Positions 15,532 through 24,848 of a stretch of DNA of 64,000 nt are shown one piece after another. Positions within the stretch are counted from its first letter, which is position 1, and every line of letters begins with the position of its first letter. Origin of the DNA: DASWJQ01 sp036397095 (GTDB lineage Bacteria; Chloroflexota; Anaerolineae; Anaerolineales; E44-bin32); NCBI GenBank assembly GCA_036397095.1, contig DASWJQ010000099.1, forward strand, positions 1 to 64,000, in the 5' to 3' direction. Below the pieces are notes generated by a model that was given only the letters and a program-made list of their open reading frames with translations, had not been told where the DNA came from and made no database searches. The position numbers and the translations under genes are program-made.

Positions 15532-17612
15532 GCCCGAGCCTCCGCCGAGAAACGGAAGACCTTCTCCTGCATCTCGGCCAAATCGTTTGCTGCGATATGG
15601 CAGTAGTAGCCCTTACCGGCAGGCGTTATGCGCCAGGGCGGCTCCTGGTCGACGCAAATGTCGCCCAGGAAGCGTGGGCAACGAGTATGAAACGGGCACC
15701 CGGTTGGCGGATCGACCGGGCTTGGGACGTCGCCTTCGAGGCGGATCTGCCGCTGCTCGGCCTGCGGGTCGATCAGTGGAATGGCCGAAAGCAAGGCTTC
15801 CGTGTAGGGATGATACGGTGGCTCGAACAGGTCTTTGGCCCGAGCCAGCTCCATCAGCTTGCCTAAGTAGACCACGGCAACCGTGTCGGCCAGGTAACCG
15901 ACGACGGCAAGGTTGTGTGAGATCAGCAAGTAGGAGCTGCCGTGCTCCTGCTGGAGCCGATTGAGCAGGTTGAGCAGGGAGGCCTGCACCGAAACATCCA
16001 GCGAGGTGACGGGTTCATCGGCGACCAAGAGATCGGGCTCCGAGGCAAAGGCCCGCGCCACCGCCACCCGCTGTTTCTCTCCCCCGCTTAGCTGCGCCGG
16101 ATAGCGCCGGCTGTAGTCCGCGCTCAATTGGACCGAGTCCAACAGCTCCAGCATGCGCGCCTCGGCTTGGTGGCGGGTTAGCCCTGCGAGATGCTGCAGC
16201 GGGTAGCGCAGCGTGGCGCCAATCGTCTGATGGGGATTGAGGGCTTCATCCGGATTCTGGAACACGATTTGCAGTTGGCGCAAAGTCTTCAGGCCGCGCT
16301 CGCTCAGGCTGGGCGGCAGCTCAACGCCACACAGATGGATCTCACCTTCTGTGCGTTGCACCAACCCCAGGACGGCCCGCGCCAGGGTCGTCTTGCCCGA
16401 GCCGCTCTCGCCCACCAAACCCAGGGTCTCTCCGGCGCCGATCTCGAGGCTCACGCCGTCAATGGCCTTGACCGGAGAGGCCGGAATACCACGCACCATC
16501 TGGCTCAGTCGCCGGCGCCGGTCAAAGTGCACGCGCAGGCCTTCGATTTCCAGGAGCGTCTCGCTTCCCCTCTCGACTTGCACGCTCACCGCCTCCGGCG
16601 CCGGTTGTTGGGCGTCGATCTGGCCGGCTTCGATTTCCTGCCAGCGATGGCAACGTGTCCTCCTGCCGGCACTGGGTTCATACAACGGCGGTTCTTGTTT
16701 GCACACGTCAATCGCCAGCGGGCAGCGCGGCCGGAAGATACAGCCCGTCGGTAGATCGTCAAGCGGTGGGATGCGCCCCATGATCGGCCGCAGCTTGACT
16801 TCAACCTTGGTCTCCCCCAGGCGTGGCACCGAATCAAGCAGGCCGCGTGTGTAGGGGAACAATGGCTGCCGGTAGATGGCGGCGGTCGGCCCATCCTCGA
16901 CCAATTCTCCGGCATAAAGCACCGCCACCCGCTGGCAGATGCGGGCGACGACCCCAAGATTGTGCGTCACGTATAAGGCAGCCGTCTGCCGCGCCTGCAT
17001 CAGATCCCGGATCAGGTCGAGAATTGCCGCCTGGGTGGTGGCGTCGAGGCTGGTCGTCGGCTCGTCCAACACCAGCAGGCTGGGCTCGGTGCTGAGCGCC
17101 ATCGCAATCAGTACCCGCTGCTGCATACCTCCGCTGATTTGATGTGGGTAGTTCGACAAGATGCGCTCGGGGTCGGCAATCCGGACCATTTCAAGCAATT
17201 CAAGCGAACGCTGCCGGGCCTCGTGTTCGCGCATTCCCAGATGGTGACGCAGGCCCTCGGCGACCTGCTGGCCAATCCGCAGCGAAGGGTTGAGAGAAGA
17301 CAATGGGTCCTGGGGCACGAACGTGATCTGTGCTCCCCACAGACGGCGCAGTTCATCCCGCGACAGCCGAAGCAGATCAACCCCATTGAACTCGATTGCG
17401 CCGCCTAGCACCCGACCTTCGGGCGGCAAATAGCCCATGATCGAAAGCGCCAGCGTGGTCTTGCCCGATCCGCTCTCTCCCACCAACCCATAGATTTGCC
17501 CCTGCTCGATCGCAAGCGAGACATTGCGGACGGCCCGACGGAAACCGGCGCCACGGCGGTAGCCGACCGTCAAGTCCCTGACATCGAGCAAGGGTGCTGC
17601 CGGGGTGTTCAT
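15528..17612 (-). CDS. Fused OppD-OppF type ABC transporter ATPase
   Basis: 694 residues with two complete ATPase units. Unit 1 has Walker A around 45-53 (GESGSGKTT), signature ISGGMQQ near 159 and Walker B LLVLDEPTTSLD near 180-190. Unit 2 has Walker A at 401-409, signature LSGGEKQRV and Walker B LLVADEPVTSLD. Each unit ends with the Cys-containing oligopeptide-transporter tail (GCIFRPRCP, GCPFHTRCP). Normally these are two proteins; fusion fixes a one-to-one stoichiometry. ATG at 17612 overlaps the permease stop (ATGA); the longer frame to 17768 adds a non-protein-like Arg-rich leader. Confidence 0.92.
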   Translation of the reverse strand: MNTPAAPLLDVRDLTVGYRRGAGFRRAVRNVSLAIEQGQIYGLVGESGSGKTTLALSIMGYLPPEGRVLGGAIEFNGVDLLRLSRDELRRLWGAQITFVPQDPLSSLNPSLRIGQQVAEGLRHHLGMREHEARQRSLELLEMVRIADPERILSNYPHQISGGMQQRVLIAMALSTEPSLLVLDEPTTSLDATTQAAILDLIRDLMQARQTAALYVTHNLGVVARICQRVAVLYAGELVEDGPTAAIYRQPLFPYTRGLLDSVPRLGETKVEVKLRPIMGRIPPLDDLPTGCIFRPRCPLAIDVCKQEPPLYEPSAGRRTRCHRWQEIEAGQIDAQQPAPEAVSVQVERGSETLLEIEGLRVHFDRRRRLSQMVRGIPASPVKAIDGVSLEIGAGETLGLVGESGSGKTTLARAVLGLVQRTEGEIHLCGVELPPSLSERGLKTLRQLQIVFQNPDEALNPHQTIGATLRYPLQHLAGLTRHQAEARMLELLDSVQLSADYSRRYPAQLSGGEKQRVAVARAFASEPDLLVADEPVTSLDVSVQASLLNLLNRLQQEHGSSYLLISHNLAVVGYLADTVAVVYLGKLMELARAKDLFEPPYHPYTEALLSAIPLIDPQAEQRQIRLEGDVPSPVDPPTGCPFHTRCPRFLGDICVDQEPPWRITPAGKGYYCHIAANDLAEMQEKVFRFSAEARA

Positions 17613-18505
17613 GGGGCCTCGAGCTCGTCCGACTGGAGGGCCCGCTTCAAGCCGTCGGAGGCTAGATTGACTCCGACCACGACGACGGCGATGGCACCGG
17701 CCGGAAAATACATGGCCCATGGCACCTGCGAGACGAAGAAGCGCGCCTCCTTCACCATTAGGCCCCAATCCGGGTTGGGCGGCTGCACGCCGACCCCGAG
17801 GAAGCCTAGTGAGGCCACCAAGAAGATGGCGTACGAGAAGCGCAGGGCGGCCTCGACCGCCAGGGCCGGCAACGTTGACGGCAGGATCTCCCAGAACAGA
17901 ATACGGGGCAGCCCAGCCCCTTGGACCCGGGCCGCTTCGACAAACCCCTTGCTTTTGACCGAAAGGACCACGGAGCGCACCACGCGGGCCACAATCGGCG
18001 TGTAGACCACGACAATCACCAGCAGCACACTTTTGCGCGATGGACCGAGTGTGCCTAGCAGCAACAGGGACAGAAGCAAGGCGGGCATCGCCAGCAGGCT
18101 ATCAAAGACGCGCATTAGGACCTCGTCGAACCAACCACCGGCATAGCCACTCAGCAAGCCCAGGCTGGTGCCGCTGACCACTGCCAGCGCCGTTCCAAGG
18201 CCGGCCAGCGCCAATATGTCACGGGCGCCGGACACCACACGGCTGAACACGTCCCGTCCCAGGTTGTCGGTCCCAAACCAGTGGTTGGGTCCGGGGGCCT
18301 GGCGGGCATCGGCCACGATCTGCTGGTTGGCGCCATAGGGCACCAGCATCGGTCCAAAGGCGGCGGTCAACAGGAAGAGAACGACGATCGAGGTGCCAAC
18401 CGCCGAAGCGGGTCGAGCGAACAATCGTCGCAGGATGAGCAAGGAGCGCCGGCCCGCGGCGGGCACAGCGCTCCCTGGAGTGTCAGCAGCCGAAGCTGCG
18501 GTCAT
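17609..18505 (-). CDS. Peptide/nickel-type ABC transporter permease (DppC/OppC family)
   Basis: 298 residues. A cytoplasmic N-terminus is followed by one helix, the typical loop HWFGTDNLGRDVFSRVVSGAR and five more helices. The coupling loop is SKGFVEAARVQGAGLPRILFWEILP. This is the DppC half of the permease pair. It overlaps the ATPase gene by 4 bases and follows the binding protein gene by 10 bases, so the genes form one operon. Confidence 0.88.
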   Translation of the reverse strand: MTAASAADTPGSAVPAAGRRSLLILRRLFARPASAVGTSIVVLFLLTAAFGPMLVPYGANQQIVADARQAPGPNHWFGTDNLGRDVFSRVVSGARDILALAGLGTALAVVSGTSLGLLSGYAGGWFDEVLMRVFDSLLAMPALLLSLLLLGTLGPSRKSVLLVIVVVYTPIVARVVRSVVLSVKSKGFVEAARVQGAGLPRILFWEILPSTLPALAVEAALRFSYAIFLVASLGFLGVGVQPPNPDWGLMVKEARFFVSQVPWAMYFPAGAIAVVVVGVNLASDGLKRALQSDELEAP

Positions 18506-18515
18506 CGATTCCTGC

Positions 18516-20051
18516 TTACTGGCTGAGTGTGACCGTCCGCAAATCGGAGCGGCCGGGGAAGGCCTTCATTTCGAAACCATCCACGTGCTCCCGGGCGGCG
18601 CCCAACTGCGGGAAAAAGAACGGAATCAGGATTGGCCCGCGCTCGATCAGAATTCGCTGGATTTCATAATAGGCCTGAACCTGCTCGTCCTGATCGGTTG
18701 TGGTGCCGGCGATCTGCGCCCAACGGTCGAACTCATCATCGCAGAAATGCGCTTCGTTCCACATGGCGCCGCACACCATCATCACATCGAGATAGAACTG
18801 CGGATAGGGGCGTGAACCCCATCCCGTAATGCCAAAGGTGGCCTCGAGCCACCCGTTTTCGCCGTAGTAAACTCCCTCCGGCTCAACCGAGACTTCAATG
18901 TCGAAACCGGCTTCGGACAGCTGCTCCTTGAGCACGACCGCCAGGTCGGGGAAGTTCTGGGCTTCCGGCAGCCGCAACGTCAGCGCCAGGCCTTCATCGT
19001 AGCCGGCATCCGCCAGCAACTGACGCGCTGCCTCGAGGTCCCGCTCGGGCAAAGGGATCTCCTCGGTGTAGAGGTCCGGATAGAGCGGCCCGACCGGCGT
19101 ATCGCGGCCCATTGCCCCCATCCCCTGCTGAACCAGCTCCAGGATCGCCGGGCGATCGATCGCTAGCCGCATGGCCTGCATCACGCGTGGGTCGTCGCCG
19201 GGCGGCTCGTCGGCCCGCAGCCGAACCACCGGAAAGGCATTGGTGGCGACATCAAAGCGGTCGATGCCCGCCTCAGCCTCCAGGCTCTGGTACAGCGGCG
19301 TCGGCAGCTGCATCACAATATCCACCTGCCCGGTGCGCAATGCGTCGACCGCTGCCGCTCGGTCCTGGAAAACGATGTAGATTAGGTTGGCAACTCCCGG
19401 CTGGCCTTCGATGAAGTAGTCTGGATTGGCTGCTAGCTCGATCCGATCCTCGGGGCTGAAGTTGACCACCCGGAACGGACCACTGCCGTTGAAATCGCTT
19501 GCATCTTCCGTGCCAGCCTTCACGATCAGTGCATGGTTGTCGCTTAGATCGAACAAGAAAAATGGATTGGTCGTTTGCAGGCTGAAGGTCACCTCGTATT
19601 CACCGGTCGCTTCCACCGAGACCACGTTGGCGTACAGATCGACCGTAGCGAAGCCCGAATCTGGAGCCCGCAATCGATTGAAAGTATAGACCACGTCCTC
19701 AGCAGTCAGCGCCGAGCCATCGTGGAAGGAGGCGTTCTCGGTCAACTGAAATGTATAGGTGAGCCCGTCTTGGTTGATCTGCCAACTGGTGGCCAGCCGA
19801 GGTGCGATCTGATTGGAGGCATCGACGTCGACCAGATAGTCATATACGGCATTGGCCAAGCTTACTTCGGCATCCGAAGAGATCAGGGCCGGGTCGGTTT
19901 GAACGATCGGGTCGTAGCCGATGCGCAGCGTGGATTCGGAGGCTGGCACCGCGCCACCGCCACAGGCGCTTAGAAGCAACCCGGCCAACATGACGATTGT
20001 CAGCACAAACGGCAGACCCCGCTGCTCGGGTCTGAGGCTCTCCTTAGGCAT
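18516..20051 (-). CDS. Solute-binding lipoprotein of the peptide ABC importer (SBP_bac_5)
   Basis: 511 residues from ATG 20051, which is preceded by AGGAGGAG. A lipoprotein signal ends at the lipobox LLSAC with Cys30. The mature part shows family-5 landmarks: TLRIGYDPIVQTDPAL, YDYLVDVDASNQIAPRLATSW, LTAEDVVYTFNRLR and a C-terminal PIIPFFF-like segment (GPILIPFFFPQLG). It captures the ligand outside the membrane for the DppB/DppC permeases. The ligand could be peptide, nickel or an opine-like molecule. An upstream extension to 20225 is Arg-rich and rejected. Confidence 0.88.
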   Translation of the reverse strand: MPKESLRPEQRGLPFVLTIVMLAGLLLSACGGGAVPASESTLRIGYDPIVQTDPALISSDAEVSLANAVYDYLVDVDASNQIAPRLATSWQINQDGLTYTFQLTENASFHDGSALTAEDVVYTFNRLRAPDSGFATVDLYANVVSVEATGEYEVTFSLQTTNPFFLFDLSDNHALIVKAGTEDASDFNGSGPFRVVNFSPEDRIELAANPDYFIEGQPGVANLIYIVFQDRAAAVDALRTGQVDIVMQLPTPLYQSLEAEAGIDRFDVATNAFPVVRLRADEPPGDDPRVMQAMRLAIDRPAILELVQQGMGAMGRDTPVGPLYPDLYTEEIPLPERDLEAARQLLADAGYDEGLALTLRLPEAQNFPDLAVVLKEQLSEAGFDIEVSVEPEGVYYGENGWLEATFGITGWGSRPYPQFYLDVMMVCGAMWNEAHFCDDEFDRWAQIAGTTTDQDEQVQAYYEIQRILIERGPILIPFFFPQLGAAREHVDGFEMKAFPGRSDLRTVTLSQ

Positions 20052-20338
20052 GCTTGCTCCTCCTGCTTGCGGCAGTGCAGCTTGTCGTTCGTGGGTTGTT
20101 GAGCGTCCCCTCAAAGCCATTGAACCTGCTCTCCCCGAGCCCACATCGGCCAGGGGCCGGGCATTCCTCCGTGGGGCCCTCCGGCGGGTCCCATCATGAC
20201 GCGTAATTCTTACCAAGTTCTTCAACAGCGCTTACCAGTTGTCGGATATTTTCGCTCAAATTGCGGGTAAAACTTGGCTGGAGGCGAAGCGCTCCGAGCA
20301 TACCGTAGCAGTCAGCACCTTGGACGTGAAGTGGATGG
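20052..20338. other. Intergenic leader region before the binding-protein gene
   Basis: About 287 bases. On the minus strand I see two near-identical short direct repeats (AACTGGTAAG and AACTTGGTAAG, about 20 bases apart near 20210-20250) that could be regulator sites. No riboswitch pattern, ORF or convincing -35/-10 pair is evident. Confidence 0.35.
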
Positions 20339-21136
20339 TCAGTCTTGCCGGCTGAAGAGCCACACGCCTGGGATTAAGAAAAGGAGCGACAGCCCCGCCA
20401 TTAGCGCAACATTGACAGCGATCGGCCGCAGGGCAACCTGCTCCAGCGCCGGGCTGGTCATCGCCCCGCGCAGGACTACCTGGCGCAACGGATCGACACC
20501 ATAGGTAACCGGATCGATCGAGGCCAATACCTCCATCCAAACCGGAATTCCGCGCAGGGGGAAGAAGGCGCCTGACAGGAAGAACATCGGCAGCAGCACG
20601 AAGTTCATCATCATGTGGAAGCCCTCCATCGACCGCTGGCGGGCGGCAATGAGCAGGCCCAGCGAGGTCATCATGAGCGCCAGCAGAAGCAGGATCCCAA
20701 TGATCTGAATGATCTGAAACCAGCCAAGTTGGATGCCAAGCAGCGGTGCCAGCACCAGTATGATCACGCCCTGCAGAAGGGCGATGCTGCTGCCACCGGC
20801 AACCTTGCCCGCCGCCACCGCGGTCCGCTCGACCGGGGCCACCATCACCTCTTTGAGAAAGCCAAACTCCCGGTCCCACACGACCGAGACTGCCGAAAAG
20901 ACGCCGGTGAAGAGTACCGTCATCGCCAGAATCCCGGGGAAAAGGAACTGGGAGTAGTTGACCTGCCCTTGACCCAGACCCGAAATGGCCGCCGAAAAGC
21001 CGCCGCCAAACAGGACCAGGAAGAGCAGCGGTTGACCTAGCGAGGCAATGAGCCGGGCTCGGTCGCGCTGGTAGCGCAGGATGTCGCGCAGCCAGATGGT
21101 ATAGGCACCGCGCAGCCAACCCATGATCGCCTCCAT
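20339..21136 (-). CDS. ABC-2 type exporter permease (DrrB/NodJ-like)
   Basis: 265 residues with six helices and the ABC-2 permease pattern. Landmarks include VVWDREFGFLKEVMVAPV in the first half and PMFFLSGAFFPLRGIPVWM near the end. It pairs with the ATPase encoded just upstream (stop and start share bases, TAATG) to make a drug-, polysaccharide- or antibiotic-type exporter. ATG at 21136 is the overlap start, but ATG 21124 is preceded by GGAGG at 5-base spacing and the first ATG lies against that Shine-Dalgarno. The 261-residue form is therefore an equally good choice. Confidence 0.85.
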   Translation of the reverse strand: MEAIMGWLRGAYTIWLRDILRYQRDRARLIASLGQPLLFLVLFGGGFSAAISGLGQGQVNYSQFLFPGILAMTVLFTGVFSAVSVVWDREFGFLKEVMVAPVERTAVAAGKVAGGSSIALLQGVIILVLAPLLGIQLGWFQIIQIIGILLLLALMMTSLGLLIAARQRSMEGFHMMMNFVLLPMFFLSGAFFPLRGIPVWMEVLASIDPVTYGVDPLRQVVLRGAMTSPALEQVALRPIAVNVALMAGLSLLFLIPGVWLFSRQD

Positions 21137-22128
21137 TAGTGGCCCCTCGTGCGCCGCATGCGCATCCCCATCCGCTCGGTGGCGCTGGCTTCATCTTCAC
21201 GAATTGTGCGGCCGGTAAGCTTGATGAAGACATCCTCCAACGTCGGCCGACGTAAGCTGACCGATTGCACCTCGATCGGCTGGCTGCCATTTACCAACAA
21301 TTGCATCATGCGCGGGATGAAAACATCACCCTTGGAGACTTCCAAAATCAGTTCTTGGCCAGGACCAAAACGGGCGTCCACCTCGGCTGAGGCCAATTTC
21401 TCCAGCGCCGCCTCATTGTCACTGGTCCAGACCGTCACCAGATCGCCGCCTACCAGCGCTTTCAGTTCGGACGGCGAATCCAGCGCAACAATCTGGCCGT
21501 GGTCCATGATGGCTACCCGATCGCAGTTCTCGGCCTCATCCATGTAGTGGGTCGTCATAAATATGGTCACCTTTTCGCGATCACGCAGCTCCCGCAAGTA
21601 GTCCCAGATATGGCGCCGGGTCTGCGGATCGAGCCCCAGAGTCGGCTCATCGAGAAAGAGCACCCGGGGTTGATGCAGCAGGCCGCGGGCCACCTCCAGC
21701 CGGCGCTTCATCCCACCCGAATACACCTTGACCAGGTCATCGGACCGCTCGGCCAGTTCGACTAGTTCCAACAAGCGCTGGCTGCGCCGCTCATACGTCG
21801 GCCGGTCCATGTTGTAGAGCATGGCGTGAAAACGCAGGTTCTCACGACCCGTCAGCTGTTCATCCAGACTCGGTTCCTGAAAGACCATGCCGATCGAGCG
21901 GCGCACAGCCTCCTGCTCGTCGACAATGTTGTGCCCCGCCACCAAGGCCTGGCCCCCCGTCGGGCGCAGCAAGGTGCACAACATATGAATGGTGGTTGTC
22001 TTCCCCGCACCGTTCGGACCGAGAAAACCGAAGATCTCGCCCTCGCCGACGGAAAAGCTCACACCACGGACGGCCTCCGTTTTCCCATAATTGCGGGATA
22101 GTTCCTGCACTTCAATGACGTTGGTCAC
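21136..22128 (-). CDS. ABC exporter ATPase (DrrA/CcmA family)
   Basis: 330 residues from GTG 22128, which follows AAAGGA at good spacing. Walker A GPNGAGKTT lies at about 37-45, the Q-loop reads MVFQEP, the signature is YSGGMKRRLE, Walker B is VLFLDEPTLGLDPQTR and the switch His is in MTTHYMDEAE. The C-terminal 90 residues form the accessory domain seen in DrrA proteins (SLRRPTLEDVFIKLTGR). It drives export through the ABC-2 permease. Some 16 upstream codons in the longer frame are rejected because the GTG has the ribosome site. Confidence 0.9.
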   Translation of the reverse strand: MTNVIEVQELSRNYGKTEAVRGVSFSVGEGEIFGFLGPNGAGKTTTIHMLCTLLRPTGGQALVAGHNIVDEQEAVRRSIGMVFQEPSLDEQLTGRENLRFHAMLYNMDRPTYERRSQRLLELVELAERSDDLVKVYSGGMKRRLEVARGLLHQPRVLFLDEPTLGLDPQTRRHIWDYLRELRDREKVTIFMTTHYMDEAENCDRVAIMDHGQIVALDSPSELKALVGGDLVTVWTSDNEAALEKLASAEVDARFGPGQELILEVSKGDVFIPRMMQLLVNGSQPIEVQSVSLRRPTLEDVFIKLTGRTIREDEASATERMGMRMRRTRGH

Positions 22129-22223
22129 GGATGTCCTTTGTCTTCGAATGCCTTGGGCACGATCAATCGGGGCCAAGTGTAGGCAAGCAGTGGATTGTAC
22201 CCAAAGGGGGGCTCACGGGATTT

Positions 22224-23963
22224 TCAGCGGCAGACGATGAGCGGTTGGCGCGCGCGGCGCAAGATCGTATCGACGCTGCTGCCAAGCACGGCCTCAACCA
22301 TGGGCGGGGCAGAATAGCCACCGATGAGCAGCAAATCGGCGCCGGACTCCTCGACCACTTCCAGGATGACCTGAGACGCCTCGCCCGCGACGAGTTCGTA
22401 CGCGGGCGCCAGCTGCCGCGCCTCGAGGTACTCCTTCGCCTGGTCGAGACAGACGGCCGGGTCGATCTTGCCATCGTCAACTACCAGCACGCTGAGTGGC
22501 AGCTCCCAGGCACAGGCCGTGTAGGCGGCGACAAACAACGCCTCCCAGGCCTTGGGGCTTCCGTCAAAGGCAACCAACGGACGGTTCATGGCTGTCGCCA
22601 CACCGGGGACAAACAGGATGGGACGCGGCAAGCGGCGCATCAGGGTGCGCAGACCTGAGCCCAGTCGGGCCAAGCGGCCTTCCGCCGGAGGATGGGAAAG
22701 CCCTAGACTGACCAGATCGGTCCAGCGCGCCCGATCAAAGATCAAGTCGGCGACCTTGCCCTGGCCGCGGGTGAAGCGCCCTTCAACTTCCGCCTGCTGG
22801 CAGCGCGCAAGGAAGCGGCCCTCGATCTGCCCCATCCGGCGCCCGCGGCCTTCGGCTTCGCTCCGCACATGCAATCCGATCACACGGCCCCCCTCGCGCT
22901 GCGCCACCAGCAGCGCCTGCTCCAGCGCCTGCCAGCTGCGCTGGCTGCCGGCCAGCGGCACCAGAATATCTTGAAACAGACGCAGGCCCGGCCGCCGATC
23001 GACCACTTGCCGCCGCCAGTCGCCTGCCGGCGGCCCGGATTCAAGCTCGTCGGGGGTAATGGCCTCCACCAAACGTTCGCCGAACCGTCCGGCGATTGTC
23101 TGCAGGCTGCGGCTGTGTTCGGCTGCCAGGTTGACAGCAGCTTGTTCGGGCCAAACATCCCACCCCAGATGTTCGGCCAGCAGCTCCCGATGCTGATGGA
23201 TCCAAAGGTACAGGTCGGCTTCCGTCCGGTCGGGGAAGTCGCGCAGGATTCCATGCCCGCGGATGATCTCGACAATCGGCAGGTAGACCCGGTCAAACCA
23301 ATCGGCGACGGCCGTTTCGAAATCCGCTTCGCCGTCTTGCGCCGAACTCAGCGCCTGGTGGTGGGCACGGATCTGGTCAAGCAGCTGCGGATACCTGCCG
23401 GGCTCGGTCAAAACAATCTCGGCTTCCGGCCGGACCTCGTTCAGCTTGGTCGCCTCGAGGAAATCGGTCAGCTCGGCCTTGATCACGAGTGCGGGCGGAT
23501 CGTCGGCCGGGGTCAGGGATACCTTGCTGCGCACCTCGGTGACATAGGCCTCAATCGACTCGGCGCCTACCTGGCGCGCCACGGAGACCCGGTGATGGCC
23601 GTCGCGCACGAAGTAGGCGTCCCCGATTTGGTAGAGCTCCACTGGTGGCAGGCCGCTCAGGCCCTCCGTCATGGCCCGTACCCGAGCCCAACGCTCCTCA
23701 TCGCCGGCTTCGCGCGGCAGGAACGAGCGGGTGAAATCGGTATAGCGGCCGACACTGCCAACGATCGACGCCAGCGGCACCTCGTGGAGTTCGCGCCGAG
23801 CCGTGGTGGCGGCATGCAGTTTCCGCCGCACATCCTCGTAGGAAAGCAAATCGGTCTGCTTCCCACGCAAGCGTTGCAGTATGACCTCAAGCGCGGCCCG
23901 TTGGCGCGCTGCCCTGAAGTCGCGAATGGCCTGGATGTAGGCTGAGGCTCCCGGGTCGGCCAT
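22224..23963 (-). CDS. ParB/Srx-like domain fused to tandem universal stress domains
   Basis: 579 residues. Residues 55-150 contain a ParB/sulfiredoxin-like or DUF4032-type segment with PPVELYQIGDAYFVRDGHHR, the DGHHR loop being characteristic. Residues 155-325 are mainly helical and unassigned. Two universal-stress-protein units follow, about 331-455 and 457-579. The last keeps the nucleotide-binding pattern LLIGGYSAPP...LGSSVDTILRRARQPLIV; the first is degenerate. It is probably a cytoplasmic ATP-binding stress or signalling protein. ATG 23963 was chosen; two TTG codons just before it are alternatives behind AGAGGA. Divergent from ribA. Confidence 0.7.
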   Translation of the reverse strand: MADPGASAYIQAIRDFRAARQRAALEVILQRLRGKQTDLLSYEDVRRKLHAATTARRELHEVPLASIVGSVGRYTDFTRSFLPREAGDEERWARVRAMTEGLSGLPPVELYQIGDAYFVRDGHHRVSVARQVGAESIEAYVTEVRSKVSLTPADDPPALVIKAELTDFLEATKLNEVRPEAEIVLTEPGRYPQLLDQIRAHHQALSSAQDGEADFETAVADWFDRVYLPIVEIIRGHGILRDFPDRTEADLYLWIHQHRELLAEHLGWDVWPEQAAVNLAAEHSRSLQTIAGRFGERLVEAITPDELESGPPAGDWRRQVVDRRPGLRLFQDILVPLAGSQRSWQALEQALLVAQREGGRVIGLHVRSEAEGRGRRMGQIEGRFLARCQQAEVEGRFTRGQGKVADLIFDRARWTDLVSLGLSHPPAEGRLARLGSGLRTLMRRLPRPILFVPGVATAMNRPLVAFDGSPKAWEALFVAAYTACAWELPLSVLVVDDGKIDPAVCLDQAKEYLEARQLAPAYELVAGEASQVILEVVEESGADLLLIGGYSAPPMVEAVLGSSVDTILRRARQPLIVCR

Positions 23964-24188
23964 CAACAATCGTTTATCCTCTGAACACCGGCTCACGCAG
24001 CCGGTCTGGCACATCACGGGTATCTTAACGTAGCTGCCTGTCGGATGGGTGTCCGCCATCATGCCCAACACAATTGGCCGGTTCAGCTAAAATGGACCAA
24101 TCCAATCCGGTGGGTCCCGGCGTAGTCCCGCTTGAGGACCACGGAGCACTTCCGCGACCGGCAAGTCCTAGTAACCAGAGGTTGCTGC

Positions 24189-24848
24189 ATGACGAACGAA
24201 CAGGTTGAGCGCCGCTCGTGCGCCCGCATACCGACTGCCCATGGGGATTTCGAGCTTTGCCTGTATTCCTGTGGCGATGAAGCCAAAGACCATCTGGCCA
24301 TGGTCTATGGTCAACTTGACGGCTCGGCGCAGGTGTTGGTTCGCGTCCATTCGGAGTGCTTCACGGGTGACGTGATGGGTTCCCAGCGCTGTGATTGTGG
24401 GGCTCAGTTTGAGCGCTCGATGGCGCTGATTGCCGAGTCCGGCGCAGGCATCATCCTGTACTTGCGTCAGGAAGGGCGGGGGATCGGGCTGTTGGACAAG
24501 TTGCGGGCGTACAACCTGCAGGATGAGGGCTACGACACGGTGGATGCCAACCTGCTATTGGGCCACGAGCCGGACGAGCGCGACTACCGGGTGGCGGCCG
24601 CCATCCTGAAGGACCTCGGTGTGCGCAGCATTCGACTGATCACCAACAACCCCAACAAGATCGACCAGCTGCAAGCGTATGGCATTGCCGTCGAGGCCCG
24701 TGTTCCTCTTGTCATCCCGGCCACTACGGAGAATGCAACCTACTTGCGGGCCAAATCGAGCCGGCTCAATCACATCCTCGACCTCGATGGATCGGCCGAC
24801 GATTCCGAACCCAGCGAGATCGCCCGCCGCAATGGCCGGCGAGCTTGA
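24189..24848 (+). CDS. ribA: GTP cyclohydrolase II
   Basis: 219 residues. Zinc ligands Cys57, Cys68 and Cys70 (ECFTGD...RCDCG), the catalytic stretch ILYLRQEGRGIGL with Tyr91 at the position of E. coli Tyr105, and ITNNPNK are intact. It should open the GTP imidazole ring, releasing formate and pyrophosphate. The 3,4-dihydroxybutanone-phosphate synthase domain common in fused RibBA is absent. ATG 24189 follows AGAGG. The 3' end overlaps the RibD-type gene by 17 bases. The context (PTPS-like protein, MDR dehydrogenase, glycosyltransferase, methyltransferase) suggests a product other than, or besides, riboflavin. I see no FMN riboswitch upstream. Confidence 0.9.
   Translation: MTNEQVERRSCARIPTAHGDFELCLYSCGDEAKDHLAMVYGQLDGSAQVLVRVHSECFTGDVMGSQRCDCGAQFERSMALIAESGAGIILYLRQEGRGIGLLDKLRAYNLQDEGYDTVDANLLLGHEPDERDYRVAAAILKDLGVRSIRLITNNPNKIDQLQAYGIAVEARVPLVIPATTENATYLRAKSSRLNHILDLDGSADDSEPSEIARRNGRRA

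Noticed and set aside
22869..23945. 358-codon plus-strand frame opposite the USP fusion
   Set aside because: Antisense shadow of a well-supported gene; composition is His/Gln/Arg-rich and unlike a protein.
24094..24188. FMN riboswitch before ribA
   Set aside because: The conserved FMN-motif segments are not present in the roughly 95-base leader.
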